64,000 bases of DNA from Bog-756 sp963831535 (GTDB lineage Bacteria > Actinomycetota > Acidimicrobiia > Acidimicrobiales > RAAP-2): positions 186,001 to 250,000 of the forward strand of contig CAWHQP010000010.1 of assembly GCA_963831535.1 (NCBI GenBank). The letters run 5' to 3'. Position 1 is the first letter of the stretch. Each line of letters opens with the position of its first letter. Shown here piece by piece: positions 7,657 to 16,378 of this stretch. The notes beneath the pieces were generated by a model, which made no database searches, was not told where the DNA came from, and worked only from the letters and a program-made list of their open reading frames with translations. Both the position numbers and the translations under genes were made by a program.

Positions 7657-9171
7657 ATGACCACCACCCTGGACCGACGCGCCCCGACGCGCCCCTCCGA
7701 CCCGCTCCGGACAGGAAACCGGACAGTGATCCTGGCCATCATCCTCACTACGTACCTGATGATCATCCTCGACGCCACCGTCGTCATCACCGCGCTGCCG
7801 GACATCCGCCGCAGTCTCCACTTCTCGTCGACGGGCCTGTCGTGGGTGCAGAACGCGTACACCCTGACCTTCGGCGGACTGCTCCTCCTCGGCGCCCGGG
7901 CCGGTGACATCCTCGGCCGCCGCCGGGTCTTCCTCGCCGGAATCGCCCTGTTCACCGTGGCCTCACTCCTGGGCGGACTGGCCCAGTCGGCGGCCTGGCT
8001 GCTGACGGCCCGGGCCGCCCAGGGGATCGGAGCCGCCATCGCCGCTCCGTCGACCCTCGCCCTCCTCCAGATCAGCTTCGAGGAGGGCCCCGAGCGGACC
8101 AGGGCCGTCGGCGCCTACAGCGCCGTCTCGGGGGCCGGTGGCAGTATCGGCCTGGTACTGGGCGGCATGCTCACCACGTGGATCTCCTGGCGGTGGGGTT
8201 TGTTCATCAACGTGCCCATCGGCATCGTGCTGCTCTGCCTGGCCCCCCGTTACCTGCCCGAGACCGAGCGCAGGCCCGGACAGTTCGACATGGCCGGAGC
8301 CGCCACCTCCACACTGGGAATGGCCAGTCTCGTGTACGGGTTCGTCCGCGCCGCCTCCTACGGGTGGGGCAACCCGTTCACCGTCGCCTCGTTCGTAGCC
8401 AGCGCCGTTCTGCTGACCGCCTTCGTGCTGACCGAGCAGCGGGCCGAGCAGCCGATCACCCCGCTCCACCTCTTCGCCAGCCGGCAACGCTCGGGCGCCT
8501 ACGTCGCCCGGATGCTCGTGGTGAGCGGCATGTTCGCCATGTTCTTCTTCATGACCCAGTTCTTCCAGGGCGTCTTCGGCTACAGCGCCCTGGAGGCGGG
8601 CCTGGCCTTCCTGCCGGTGACGGCGGTGATGTTCGGTGTCGTGCGGTTGGTGCCGAGGCTCCTGCCACGCTTCGGGACCCGCCGCCTGCTGGCCGGCGGT
8701 GTGCTCGTGGCCTTCGTGGGCATGGCCTGGCTGAGCCAGCTGGCGCCGACGAGCCCATTCTTCCCCCAGATCGTGGTGCCCATGGCCCTCCTCGGCATCG
8801 GGATCGGATCGGCACTCGTGCCGCTCACCACCGCAGGGATCGCCGGCGTCGAGCAGAAGGACGCCGGGGCCGCATCCGGACTGGTGAACGTCGCCCAGCA
8901 GCTCGGGGGATCCCTCGGTCTCGGCATCCTCATCACCGTGTTCGCCGCCGCCGGCGCGGACCGGGCGCCGCACCCCGGGGGGACCATGTTCGTCCGGTCG
9001 GCGGCCCAGTGGAACCTGGCCCACGATGTGGCCACAGCACTCCGGGGCTCGGCTGTCTTCTTGGGCCTGGCGTTCGTGGTGATCGTTGCCACCATGAGGC
9101 CCACCCGGGAGGAGAGGGCCGTCGACAACCCAGGGCTCAACGGGAACGAGGAGCTGGCGGTCGTCGACTGA
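7657..9171 (+). CDS. MFS transporter, DHA2 (14-TM) drug exporter type
   Basis: A 504-residue major facilitator protein of the EmrB/QacA type (14 helices), a proton-driven exporter of drugs or toxic metabolites at the cytoplasmic membrane. Diagnostic parts are ILTTYLMIILDATVVITALP in helix 1 (the D-x-T-V-V-x-x-A-L-P motif), GDILGRRRVF (motif A), and the GAYSAVSGAGGSIGLVLGG block of motif C. RBS-like GGGAG lies before ATG 7657. Expression is probably controlled by the divergent TetR gene through three operators. Substrate unknown. Confidence 0.9.
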   Translation: MTTTLDRRAPTRPSDPLRTGNRTVILAIILTTYLMIILDATVVITALPDIRRSLHFSSTGLSWVQNAYTLTFGGLLLLGARAGDILGRRRVFLAGIALFTVASLLGGLAQSAAWLLTARAAQGIGAAIAAPSTLALLQISFEEGPERTRAVGAYSAVSGAGGSIGLVLGGMLTTWISWRWGLFINVPIGIVLLCLAPRYLPETERRPGQFDMAGAATSTLGMASLVYGFVRAASYGWGNPFTVASFVASAVLLTAFVLTEQRAEQPITPLHLFASRQRSGAYVARMLVVSGMFAMFFFMTQFFQGVFGYSALEAGLAFLPVTAVMFGVVRLVPRLLPRFGTRRLLAGGVLVAFVGMAWLSQLAPTSPFFPQIVVPMALLGIGIGSALVPLTTAGIAGVEQKDAGAASGLVNVAQQLGGSLGLGILITVFAAAGADRAPHPGGTMFVRSAAQWNLAHDVATALRGSAVFLGLAFVVIVATMRPTREERAVDNPGLNGNEELAVVD

Positions 9172-9175
9172 CGGG

Positions 9176-9198
9176 CACTCGGCCGCCCGACCCGAGTG
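9176..9198 (+). terminator. Hairpin after the MFS gene
   Basis: CACTCGG and CCGAGTG arms (7 bp, 9-base loop) start 5 bases after the stop codon. Confidence 0.5.
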
Positions 9199-9216
9199 AT
9201 CCGATCGCGGTGTGCC

Positions 9217-9222
9217 TAGGCT
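9217..9222 (+). promoter_or_regulatory. -10 box (TAGGCT) of leaderless mini-ORF
   Basis: TAGGCT followed by seven bases and ATG 9230. It would drive the mini-ORF and the oxidoreductase gene. Confidence 0.45.
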
Positions 9223-9229
9223 GGCCACC

Positions 9230-9313
9230 ATGACCAGCGGGCTCCCCACCGACCTGCCACCCGCGGACGACCGCCGGGCCCTCGCCGCCTGCCGGCGGAC
9301 GGTGACGGTATGA
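9230..9313 (+). CDS. 27-codon ORF coupled to the oxidoreductase gene
   Basis: ATG 9230 opens a 27-residue frame (begins MTSGLPTDLPP, ends RRTVTV) whose TGA overlaps the ATG of the next gene in ATGA. A TAGGCT -10 box sits seven bases before its start, so the mRNA may begin on this ORF and the main gene would then be translated by coupling. The peptide has no recognisable domain. It could be a leader peptide or chance. Confidence 0.4.
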   Translation: MTSGLPTDLPPADDRRALAACRRTVTV

Positions 9314-10239
9314 GCCCCACGGCACGGGCCGTACGCTTCGACCGCTACGGCGGTACCGATGTGCTCTATGTGGCGGACGTGCCGATACCCATCCCGGCTG
9401 CCGGCGAAGTTTTGGTGGCGGTCAGGGCCGCCGGGATCAATCCGGGTGAGGCCTCCATCCGAAAGGGACTCCTCGACGCACAGTTCCCGGCCACCTTCCC
9501 CTCCGGCCAGGGGAGCGATCTGGCCGGGGAGGTCACCGCGGTCGGCGACAGCGTCGATGCCTGGGTGCCGGGCGACAAGGTGCTGGGCTTCTCGTGGCAG
9601 CGCTCGAGTCAGGCCACTCACACGGCCGTCCCGGCCGACCAGCTGATCCGCAAGCCGGCCGCGCTCAGTTGGGAGGTGGCCGGCTCGCTGTACGTCGTGG
9701 GCGTCACCGCGTTCGCCGCGGTGCGGGCCATCGGGGCCGCGCCCGGCGAAACCGTGGCCGTGTCGGCGGCGGCCGGAGGGGTGGGCAGCATCGTGGTGCA
9801 GCTGCTCAAGGTCCGGGGGGCGAAGGCCCTCGGCATCGCCTCGGCGTCCAATATCGCGTGGCTCGAGGCCCACGGAGCGATTCCCGTGACCTACGGCGAC
9901 GGCCTGGCCGAGCGGCTGCACGAAGCGGCTCCGGGCGGCATCGACGCCTTCATCGACCTGTTCGGGCCGGAGTACGTCCAGTTGGCCGTCGACCTCGGCA
10001 TCAGCCCGGAGCGGATCGAAACCATCATCTCGTGGGAGAAGGCCGGCGAGATCGGGGCCAAGACCGAGGGGAGCGGCACCGCCTCAACCCCTGAGGTGCT
10101 CACCGAGATGGCCGGGTTGGTGGCCTCGGGGGCCATCGAGGTCCCCATCGCCGCCACCTACCCGCTCGAGCGGGTGGCCGAGGCCTTCGACCAACTGGAG
10201 CAACGCCACACCCGGGGCAAGATCGTCCTCGTCCCCTGA
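9310..10239 (+). CDS. Zinc-less quinone oxidoreductase-like MDR enzyme
   Basis: A 309-residue medium-chain dehydrogenase/reductase of the quinone oxidoreductase group. The N-terminal catalytic domain has AAGINPGEASIRKG and FPSGQGSDLAGEVTAVG. The Rossmann domain, about 125-250, carries VSAAAGGVGSIVVQLLKVRG (a glycine-rich AxxGGVG motif for NADPH). The zinc-binding residues are absent, as in this subgroup. It reduces quinones or enones with NADPH; the substrate is unknown. The ATG overlaps the TGA of the upstream mini-ORF. Confidence 0.85.
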   Translation: MSPTARAVRFDRYGGTDVLYVADVPIPIPAAGEVLVAVRAAGINPGEASIRKGLLDAQFPATFPSGQGSDLAGEVTAVGDSVDAWVPGDKVLGFSWQRSSQATHTAVPADQLIRKPAALSWEVAGSLYVVGVTAFAAVRAIGAAPGETVAVSAAAGGVGSIVVQLLKVRGAKALGIASASNIAWLEAHGAIPVTYGDGLAERLHEAAPGGIDAFIDLFGPEYVQLAVDLGISPERIETIISWEKAGEIGAKTEGSGTASTPEVLTEMAGLVASGAIEVPIAATYPLERVAEAFDQLEQRHTRGKIVLVP

Positions 10240-10302
10240 CGGACCCCCTAGGGAGATCAGGCGATCAGGCCTGGATCCGGCGAGCGGGTCGTCCAGGAGT
10301 TG

Positions 10303-10321
10303 CCACCGGAGGAACCGGTGG
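10303..10321. terminator. Hairpin between convergent genes
   Basis: CCACCGG and CCGGTGG arms with a 5-base loop lie in the 122 bp between the oxidoreductase stop and the ABC permease stop, and could serve both strands. Confidence 0.5.
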
Positions 10322-10361
10322 TCTCCAGAGTGGGCGGGCTGGGTGGGCCGGATCCGGACCA

Positions 10362-12890
10362 CTACTCGCTGGCGATGGCCGCCAGTACGTTGAGCTTGGC
10401 GGCGCGTCGCGCCGGCCAACTCGCCGCGCCGAGGCCGAGCAGGGCCGAGAGCACGAGGAAGACGACCAGACTGCCCACCGGAACCACGATGTCGGTGATG
10501 CCCTGCTGCTTCAGGGACGAGGCGAAGGCGATCCCCAGTCCCGACCCGACCACGACCCCGATGATGGCGCCGAACAGGGCCAGGATCACCGACTCCGACC
10601 GGATCATGGACCGCACCTGTCGCCGCTGCATCCCGACCGCCCGGAGGAGGCCGATCTCGTGCGTGCGCTCGAACACGGAAAGCATGAGGGTGTTCACGAT
10701 GCCGATCATGGCAATCACGATGGCCAGGGCCAACAAGACGTAGACCAGGCCCAGCAACTGGTTGACCTGGGCCTGCTGAGACTTCTCGAAGGCCGCTCGG
10801 GTCTGGATCTTGAGGTTCGGGTAGGCGGCGAGGCCGTGGACGAGCGCCGCGCCGGTGGCTGCTGCTCCCCCGGTCTGGACCAGCACGGCCACCGGCAACG
10901 GGTTGGCGAAATGGGCGAGGAAGAAGGCGTCACCGACCAGGTAGCTGCCGATCAGCGCATTGGGTTTGAAGACGCCCCCCACCCGCATGGTGGACGGCCC
11001 GGTCTGGGCGAAGGTGACCGGTACCTCCGAGCCCACCGAGAGGTGTTTAGCGTGGGCCGTCGTGGTATCGACGAGTAGGTCTCCGGCCGCCAGGGAGCCG
11101 GCACCGGAGCCGTCGACCATGTCCAAGATGACCGTCCGGGGGAGGTCCCGGGTGGAGACGGCGGTGAGTGAGTTCACCGCGCCCCGCAGTTCGAACTGCC
11201 CGCTGTAGACCGTGGACACCGCTCCCACGCCGGGGACCGCTGCCGCCGTCGGCGCGACGGCGTTACTGAAGCCGCCGGAACCCTGCGATGAGGACGTGAT
11301 GATGTAGTCGGCACTGATGGCATTGTCCACGCTGCTGGTCGCCGATTTGGACAGGGAGGCGCCGAACACGGCCATGGTCGAGACCAGGGCCAGTCCGACC
11401 ATGAGAGCCGAGGACGTCTGGGCCGTCCGGCGGGGGCTGCGCATGGAGTTCTCCCGGCCTAGCCGGCCGGCCGTTCCGCGCAGGGAAGCCAGCGGACGTC
11501 CGATCACACTGGCCATCGGTCGGGCCACCAGGGGCGCCAACATCCCGATGCCGAGGAAGACGGCCACCGCGCCCACACCGACCAGTTGGATGGCCGGCCG
11601 GCTGAGCCCCAGGATCAGAGCGGCCACGCCGAGGAGGCCGATCACACTGCCGATGGTGATCCGCCGCCGTGACGACTCCTCATCCTCGGCCCGGTGGTCG
11701 GCCAGGGCGGCCACTGGGGGGATGCGGACGGCCCGACGGGCCGGGCTGATGGCCGAGACCACCGTGACTCCCACCCCCACCACGAGGGCGACGATCACCG
11801 TCCGGGACTCGAAGACCAACGAGCCGGTGGGCAAGGTGATGCCGAATCCCTTCAGGAGCTCCTCGAGGCCGACTGCGGCCAGGACACCGAGCCCCAGGCC
11901 CACCAGCGACGCCACCAGGCCGAGGATGGCCGCCTCGAGCAGCACCGACCGGAAGAGCTGGCGACGGCTGGCGCCGACGATGCGGAGCAGGGCCAGCTCG
12001 CGCGTCCGCTGGCCCACCGTGATCGAGAACGTATTGAAGATGGTGAAGCCGCCCACGAACAGGGAGATGAAGGCAAAGACCAACAAGGCGGTGGAGAAGA
12101 AGGAGAGGGCCTGGTTGATGGTGTTGGTCTGCTCGGCGGCCACGGTCTGGCCCGTCACCACCTCGACCCCCGGTGGAAGCACCTTGGCGATGTCGTGTTG
12201 GACGGTCGAGCGGTTCACCCCCGGTGTCGCCACCACGTCGATGGCGTCCAGTCGGCCGTTGAGCCCGAACAGCTGCTGGGCGGTGGGCAGCGAGAACGCG
12301 GCCAGGGTGGCGCCGGCCAGGTTGTCGGCGGTGCCGAAGCGGAAGATGCCGGTCAGGGTGAAGGTCCGGGGGGGACCGGCCAGCAGGATCCGCACATGCT
12401 GGCCCACGACGAAGTGGTACTTCTGTGCCGTCCCGGCGTCCATGGCCACCTCCTCGGGCGTCGAGGGGGCATGCCCCTTGGTGAGCCGGAGGGCGGAGAT
12501 CTGCGGGTTGGTGTCGAAGGACAACCCGACCGTGGGGGCGCCTCCGGTGGTGATGGCCTTACCGTCGGGGGCGACGAACTGGGCGTAGCCGGTGACCGTT
12601 CCCTCCGCCGCAGCCACTCCGGGTACCCCGCGCACCGGGGCCAGGAGGGACTCCGGGATGGCTTTGCGGACGGCGTCTCCCCCGGAACTGTCGGTGAAGA
12701 CGGCCTTCCCCCGGATTTCAAAGTCGATGTTCTGGTAGATGTGGCCGAACAGCGTGTTGAAGGTGTTGTGCAGCGTGTCGGTGAGGACGAACGTCCCCGA
12801 GATGAAGGTCACGCCGAGGACGATGGCCAGGGCGGTGAGGGCCAGACGCAGCTTGTGGGCCAACAGACCCTTCGATGTGACCTTCCACAT
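10362..12890 (-). CDS. MacB/FtsX-type ABC transporter permease
   Basis: An 842-residue integral membrane protein of the MacB/LolCE/FtsX class. One helix near residues 15-37 is followed by a large MacB core (about 40-240), a three-helix FtsX block (about 265-385), further helices near 420-470, a second periplasmic-type region, and a final FtsX block (about 715-835). Such permeases do not pump through the bilayer in the classical way but transmit ATP-driven motion to an extracellular domain, moving lipids, peptides or antibiotics. The ATPase gene lies 1 bp upstream, so they form one exporter. Substrate unknown. Confidence 0.9.
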   Translation of the reverse strand: MWKVTSKGLLAHKLRLALTALAIVLGVTFISGTFVLTDTLHNTFNTLFGHIYQNIDFEIRGKAVFTDSSGGDAVRKAIPESLLAPVRGVPGVAAAEGTVTGYAQFVAPDGKAITTGGAPTVGLSFDTNPQISALRLTKGHAPSTPEEVAMDAGTAQKYHFVVGQHVRILLAGPPRTFTLTGIFRFGTADNLAGATLAAFSLPTAQQLFGLNGRLDAIDVVATPGVNRSTVQHDIAKVLPPGVEVVTGQTVAAEQTNTINQALSFFSTALLVFAFISLFVGGFTIFNTFSITVGQRTRELALLRIVGASRRQLFRSVLLEAAILGLVASLVGLGLGVLAAVGLEELLKGFGITLPTGSLVFESRTVIVALVVGVGVTVVSAISPARRAVRIPPVAALADHRAEDEESSRRRITIGSVIGLLGVAALILGLSRPAIQLVGVGAVAVFLGIGMLAPLVARPMASVIGRPLASLRGTAGRLGRENSMRSPRRTAQTSSALMVGLALVSTMAVFGASLSKSATSSVDNAISADYIITSSSQGSGGFSNAVAPTAAAVPGVGAVSTVYSGQFELRGAVNSLTAVSTRDLPRTVILDMVDGSGAGSLAAGDLLVDTTTAHAKHLSVGSEVPVTFAQTGPSTMRVGGVFKPNALIGSYLVGDAFFLAHFANPLPVAVLVQTGGAAATGAALVHGLAAYPNLKIQTRAAFEKSQQAQVNQLLGLVYVLLALAIVIAMIGIVNTLMLSVFERTHEIGLLRAVGMQRRQVRSMIRSESVILALFGAIIGVVVGSGLGIAFASSLKQQGITDIVVPVGSLVVFLVLSALLGLGAASWPARRAAKLNVLAAIASE

Positions 12891-12891
12891 C

Positions 12892-13662
12892 TCAGCCGCC
12901 CAGGCGCTTCATCTGCTCAAGGATGGAGTCGACAGTGGGTTCGCGCCGCTCCCCGACCACCCTCCCGTCGGCCAGGAACACGACTCGGTCGGCGTAGGCG
13001 GCGCCCCGGGCGTCGTGGGTGACCATGACGATGGACTGCTGGAACTCGTTGACCGAGCGCCGCAAGAACTCGAGCATCTCGCCGGACGAATTCGAGTCGA
13101 GATTGCCCGTCGGCTCGTCGGCGAAGATCAGGTCGGGACGCCCCATCAGGGCCCGGGCGCAGGCCACACGCTGCTGCTGGCCACCGGACATCTCACTGGG
13201 GCGGTGTCCCAGCCGGTCTCCGATGCCCAGCTGCCCGACCAGATAGTCGAACCATTCTTTGTCCACCGGGCGACCGGCCAGATCGGCCGGCAGGGCGATG
13301 TTCTCCGCCGCCGTCAGTGTGGGGACCAGGTTGAACGACTGGAAGACGAAGCCGATCCGGTCCCTGCGCATCTGGGTCAGGCCGGCGTCGTCGAGCAGCC
13401 CGATCTCCTGGTCGCCGACGAAGGTCCGGCCGGATGTGGGCGTGTCCAACCCGGCCATGCAGTGCATGAGGGTCGACTTGCCCGACCCCGAGGGGCCCAT
13501 GACCGCCGTGAACCGGCCGCGTTCCAGATCGAGAGTGATCCCGTCGAGGGCGCGGACGGCGGCGTCACCCTTGCCGTACGTCTTGACCAGATCGACCGCC
13601 CTTGCCGCCGGGACCCCCAGTGGAGCCGGGGACGGCGCCGGCGCCTGGTCGCTCATGGTCAT
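12892..13662 (-). CDS. ABC transporter ATP-binding protein, MacB/LolD type
   Basis: A 256-residue nucleotide-binding subunit. Walker A is GPSGSGKST, the signature is MSGGQQQRV, and Walker B is LIFADEPTGNLDS, where the LDSNSSGEM continuation is typical of LolD/MacB ATPases. A short N-terminal extension rich in Pro and Ala precedes the fold. The stop lies one base before the ATG of the permease gene. ATP hydrolysis here would drive the large permease; no periplasmic adaptor gene is seen nearby. Confidence 0.92.
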   Translation of the reverse strand: MTMSDQAPAPSPAPLGVPAARAVDLVKTYGKGDAAVRALDGITLDLERGRFTAVMGPSGSGKSTLMHCMAGLDTPTSGRTFVGDQEIGLLDDAGLTQMRRDRIGFVFQSFNLVPTLTAAENIALPADLAGRPVDKEWFDYLVGQLGIGDRLGHRPSEMSGGQQQRVACARALMGRPDLIFADEPTGNLDSNSSGEMLEFLRRSVNEFQQSIVMVTHDARGAAYADRVVFLADGRVVGERREPTVDSILEQMKRLGG

Positions 13663-13830
13663 CGAAGTACTCTCCTCGGGTGGGCTTCACGGCTGTGCCG
13701 GAGTGGTGCTGCCCGTCGTTCGGCCCGGCACCGGGTCCTGATGCTAACGGGGTCAACGGGGCTCGCTGCGGGAGTCCCCGCAGATACCCGGCCCAGCTCC
13801 TCAGTCCGCAGGTCGCCGGGTCGTGGGGCG

Positions 13831-14136
13831 TCAGTCGGTGAACTGGTGGTGCAGCATCTCCTCGGCCATCGACTGCTCAGACCCCTCGTTGGGGATGAGG
13901 AGCCAGCCAGCCAGATAGATGGGCACGGCGATGCCACCCATCAGCGCCAGGGCGACGAACACCACTCGCACCACGGTTGGGTCGACGCCGACGTAGTCGG
14001 CCAGTCCCGCCGCAACCCCGGCGATCATGCGCCCGGACCGGAGGCGGTGCAGTCGCATCGGGGGTGACCCCGGCTCCGATTCGGCGGGGCCGGGATGTGA
14101 GGACGGCGGGCCGGTGGGGGCGGTGGGAGCGTTCAT
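13831..14136 (-). CDS. Small PspC domain membrane protein
   Basis: A 101-residue protein. After a Pro/Ser-rich head of about 25 residues comes the PspC domain (about 27-85): RLRSGRMIAGVAAGLADYVG, then DPTVVRVVFVALALMGG and a second helix IYLAGWLLIP. PspC domains take part in phage-shock-like envelope stress responses. It is divergent from a histidine kinase that starts with the same domain. ATG 14136 is chosen over the upstream start at 14160 because it begins the usual family head. Confidence 0.85.
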   Translation of the reverse strand: MNAPTAPTGPPSSHPGPAESEPGSPPMRLHRLRSGRMIAGVAAGLADYVGVDPTVVRVVFVALALMGGIAVPIYLAGWLLIPNEGSEQSMAEEMLHHQFTD

Positions 14137-14480
14137 GGGACCAGCCTGACGGCCGGGCAACGGGTGCGCTATCGGGCAGGCCCCTGGTCGGACCCTGACC
14201 GTCGGCCCGTCCCCTCAGGGATGTCCCTGATAGCCAGGGCCGGCGGGGTGCGCGATCATCGGGTATCGCCAAACCCCCCGATCCGCACACCGAGGTACCC
14301 GGCACGACGGACGCACCCCGTGGCACCGACCAGGAGAGATCGACCGACCGGGACCGGAGTCACTCCTGGTACGGACCGTGGATCCCATCCAGCTGGGCCG
14401 GGGACGGGGACGGTTCCGGGAGACTTCGCTCGCACCGCCGAGGGAATCGCCCCCTCCGGCGCAACCGGGCCACCCGGGTC
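14137..14480. other. Divergent spacer with coding-like open frame before the kinase
   Basis: This 344-bp region separates the small PspC gene from the kinase gene. From TGA 14196 onward, the kinase frame is open for 94 codons with no ATG, GTG or TTG, and its last ten codons clearly belong to the PspC domain. The true kinase start is therefore either a non-standard codon here, or a base is wrong. Confidence 0.5.
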
Positions 14481-15665
14481 GTGGCCGGCGTCTGCGGCGG
14501 GATCTCGGCGACCACCGGCGTGGACGTCACCCTGGTCCGGATCGGATTCGTCCTCCTGTCCCTGGCCAGCGGAGCGGGGGTCCTGGTCTACGTGCTGGCC
14601 TGGCTCTTCGTCCCCCTGGAGGGTGAAACCGCCTCGATCGTCTCCCGGGCCGTGTCCGACCGCCGGGGTATCCGCCTCGTCGCTGGGATCATCCCCGTCC
14701 TGGTACTCATCCAGATCGTCTCCAGTGGTCTGCATCTGGGCTACCTCGGGTCGTTCAGCTGGCCCCTCTTCCTCGCAGCCGGGGCCGCCGTCCTCATACG
14801 CCGGAACGCCAGCCCTGACGAACGGGAGTGGATCAACGACGACCTGCTTCCCATGTTCCGGAGCGCGGATGGACGGCATACCCGGACCTCGGTGGTCGCC
14901 CGCATCGCCGTGGGCGTCGCGGTCGGGATCGCGGGGCTCTTCCTCCTCCTCGACGGACACCCGACCAGGGCCGCGCTCGGGCCGGTCTTCGGCGCGCTAT
15001 TGACCATGGCCGCCGTCGTCCTGATCTTCGGTCCCTGGTGGATCAGCCTGGTGCGTGACCTCATGGCGGAGCGCCAGGCCAGAGCCCGGGCCGAAGAGCG
15101 CGCCCAGATGGCCGCCCACGTCCACGACTCGGTCCTCCAGACTCTGGCTCTGATCCAGCGTTCGGCAGGCGATCCCCAGCAGGTGGGCCGACTGGCCCGG
15201 GCCCAGGAGCGCGAACTCCGGGCCTGGCTCTTCGAGGGCCGACCCCCTGGCTCGGTCGCCGCAGAGGCGATGACCGTCGCCGAGGGCCTCGGCCTCCTGC
15301 AACGTGTGGTCGAGGCCGATCACGGGATCGCCGTCCAGGTGGTGGTGGTCGGTGACTGTCCGCTGAGCGAGCGGCTGCGCGCCCTGCTCGACGCCGCCCG
15401 CGAAGCCACCGTGAATGCGGCGAAGTGGTCGGGAGCACCCGAGGTCTCGATCTACGCGGAAATCGAGACGCAGGTGGTGTCCGTCTTCGTGCGCGACCGG
15501 GGTCGGGGGTTCGACCCGATCGACGTGCCCGGGGATCGGCAGGGCATCGCCCAGTCCATCCGGGCCCGGATGGCCCGGTTCGGCGGCTCGGCCACGGTCC
15601 GTTCGGCCCCCGGCCGGGGCACCGATGTCCAACTGTCCATGCCCCAGCGCCAGCTGAACCCGTGA
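14481..15665 (+). CDS. PspC-fused sensor histidine kinase (NarL-system type)
   Basis: From GTG 14481 the protein has 394 residues. Residues 1-48 are a PspC domain (AGVCGGISATTGVDVTLVR), followed by four to five helices up to about 190. A HisKA_3 dimerisation segment with H215 in AAHVHDSVLQT is next, then an ATPase domain with EATVNAAKWSG (N box) and RDRGRGFD (G1). Kinases of this build sense envelope stress. The frame continues upstream of GTG 14481 with PspC-like codons (LRRNRATRVV), so the real N-terminus is longer. GTGA overlap with the response regulator gene. Confidence 0.88.
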   Translation: MAGVCGGISATTGVDVTLVRIGFVLLSLASGAGVLVYVLAWLFVPLEGETASIVSRAVSDRRGIRLVAGIIPVLVLIQIVSSGLHLGYLGSFSWPLFLAAGAAVLIRRNASPDEREWINDDLLPMFRSADGRHTRTSVVARIAVGVAVGIAGLFLLLDGHPTRAALGPVFGALLTMAAVVLIFGPWWISLVRDLMAERQARARAEERAQMAAHVHDSVLQTLALIQRSAGDPQQVGRLARAQERELRAWLFEGRPPGSVAAEAMTVAEGLGLLQRVVEADHGIAVQVVVVGDCPLSERLRALLDAAREATVNAAKWSGAPEVSIYAEIETQVVSVFVRDRGRGFDPIDVPGDRQGIAQSIRARMARFGGSATVRSAPGRGTDVQLSMPQRQLNP

Positions 15666-16321
15666 GCGACAGCGAGCGCCCCCGCGTCTTCCTGGTCGAC
15701 GACCATGCCATGTTCCGGGCCGGGGTGCGGGTGGAACTGGGCGATGCGGTCGACCTGGTCGGGGAGGCCGACGAGGCCGCCGCCGCCATTGAGCTGATCG
15801 GCGAACGCACTCCCGACGTGGTCCTGCTCGACGTGCACCTGCCCGGGGGTGGCGGCCAGGCTGTGCTGGCCGGGGTACTGCCCGACCACCCCGACGTTCG
15901 CTTCCTGGCCCTTTCGGTGTCCGACGCCCCCGAAGATGTGATCGCGGTGATCCGGGCCGGAGCCCGGGGCTATGTGACCAAGACCATCTCGGGACCGGAC
16001 CTCCTGCAGGCGGTGCACACCATCCAGGCCGGGGACGCCGTCTTCTCCCCTCGGTTGGCTGGATTCGTCCTCGATGCCTTCGCCGACGGTTCGGGATCGA
16101 CCCAGGCGGCCGGGCTCGATACCGAACTGGATCAACTCTCGCCCCGGGAACGCGAGGTGCTGCGACTCATCGCCCGCGGGTACACCTACAAAGAGGTCGC
16201 ACGCGACCTGACCATCTCGGCCAAGACGGTCGAGACCCACGTATCGTCCGTACTCCGCAAGCTGCAACTGTCCACCCGGCACGAGCTCACCCGCTGGGCC
16301 ACCGAACGGCGACTGGTCTGA
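15662..16321 (+). CDS. NarL/FixJ family response regulator
   Basis: A 219-residue regulator paired with the kinase. The receiver domain (about 7-125) shows the acidic pair D13/D14, phosphoacceptor D57 in VVLLDVHLPG, and the conserved Lys in YVTKTIS. A LuxR-type HTH (about 150-215) has LSPREREVLRLIARGYTYKE and SAKTVETHVSSVLRKL. The GTG start shares GTGA with the kinase stop. Targets are unknown. The nearby PspC protein and MacB-like exporter are reasonable candidates, by neighbourhood only. Confidence 0.92.
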   Translation: MSDSERPRVFLVDDHAMFRAGVRVELGDAVDLVGEADEAAAAIELIGERTPDVVLLDVHLPGGGGQAVLAGVLPDHPDVRFLALSVSDAPEDVIAVIRAGARGYVTKTISGPDLLQAVHTIQAGDAVFSPRLAGFVLDAFADGSGSTQAAGLDTELDQLSPREREVLRLIARGYTYKEVARDLTISAKTVETHVSSVLRKLQLSTRHELTRWATERRLV

Positions 16322-16323
16322 CC

Positions 16324-16355
16324 ATGGCCGGGTGGACCGGGCCCGGTCGGGCCAT
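16324..16355. terminator. Hairpin between response regulator and GAP gene
   Basis: ATGGCC and GGCCAT outer arms enclose a GACCGGG-CCCGGTC palindrome in the 57 bp between convergent stops. Confidence 0.5.
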
Positions 16356-16378
16356 CGGGCAACGACCGCGTCACCACC

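Noticed and set aside
7963..9921. 652-codon minus-strand frame
   Set aside because: Shadow of the MFS and oxidoreductase genes; composition unlike a protein.
10271..10356. Two GGATCC-containing palindromes near the convergent stops
   Set aside because: Short self-complementary sequence in GC-rich DNA; no stem with a sensible loop beyond the CCACCGG hairpin.
11317..13022. Two long plus-strand frames of 423 and 442 codons
   Set aside because: Both lie opposite the ABC permease and ATPase and show low-complexity Arg/Ser/Gly-rich composition.
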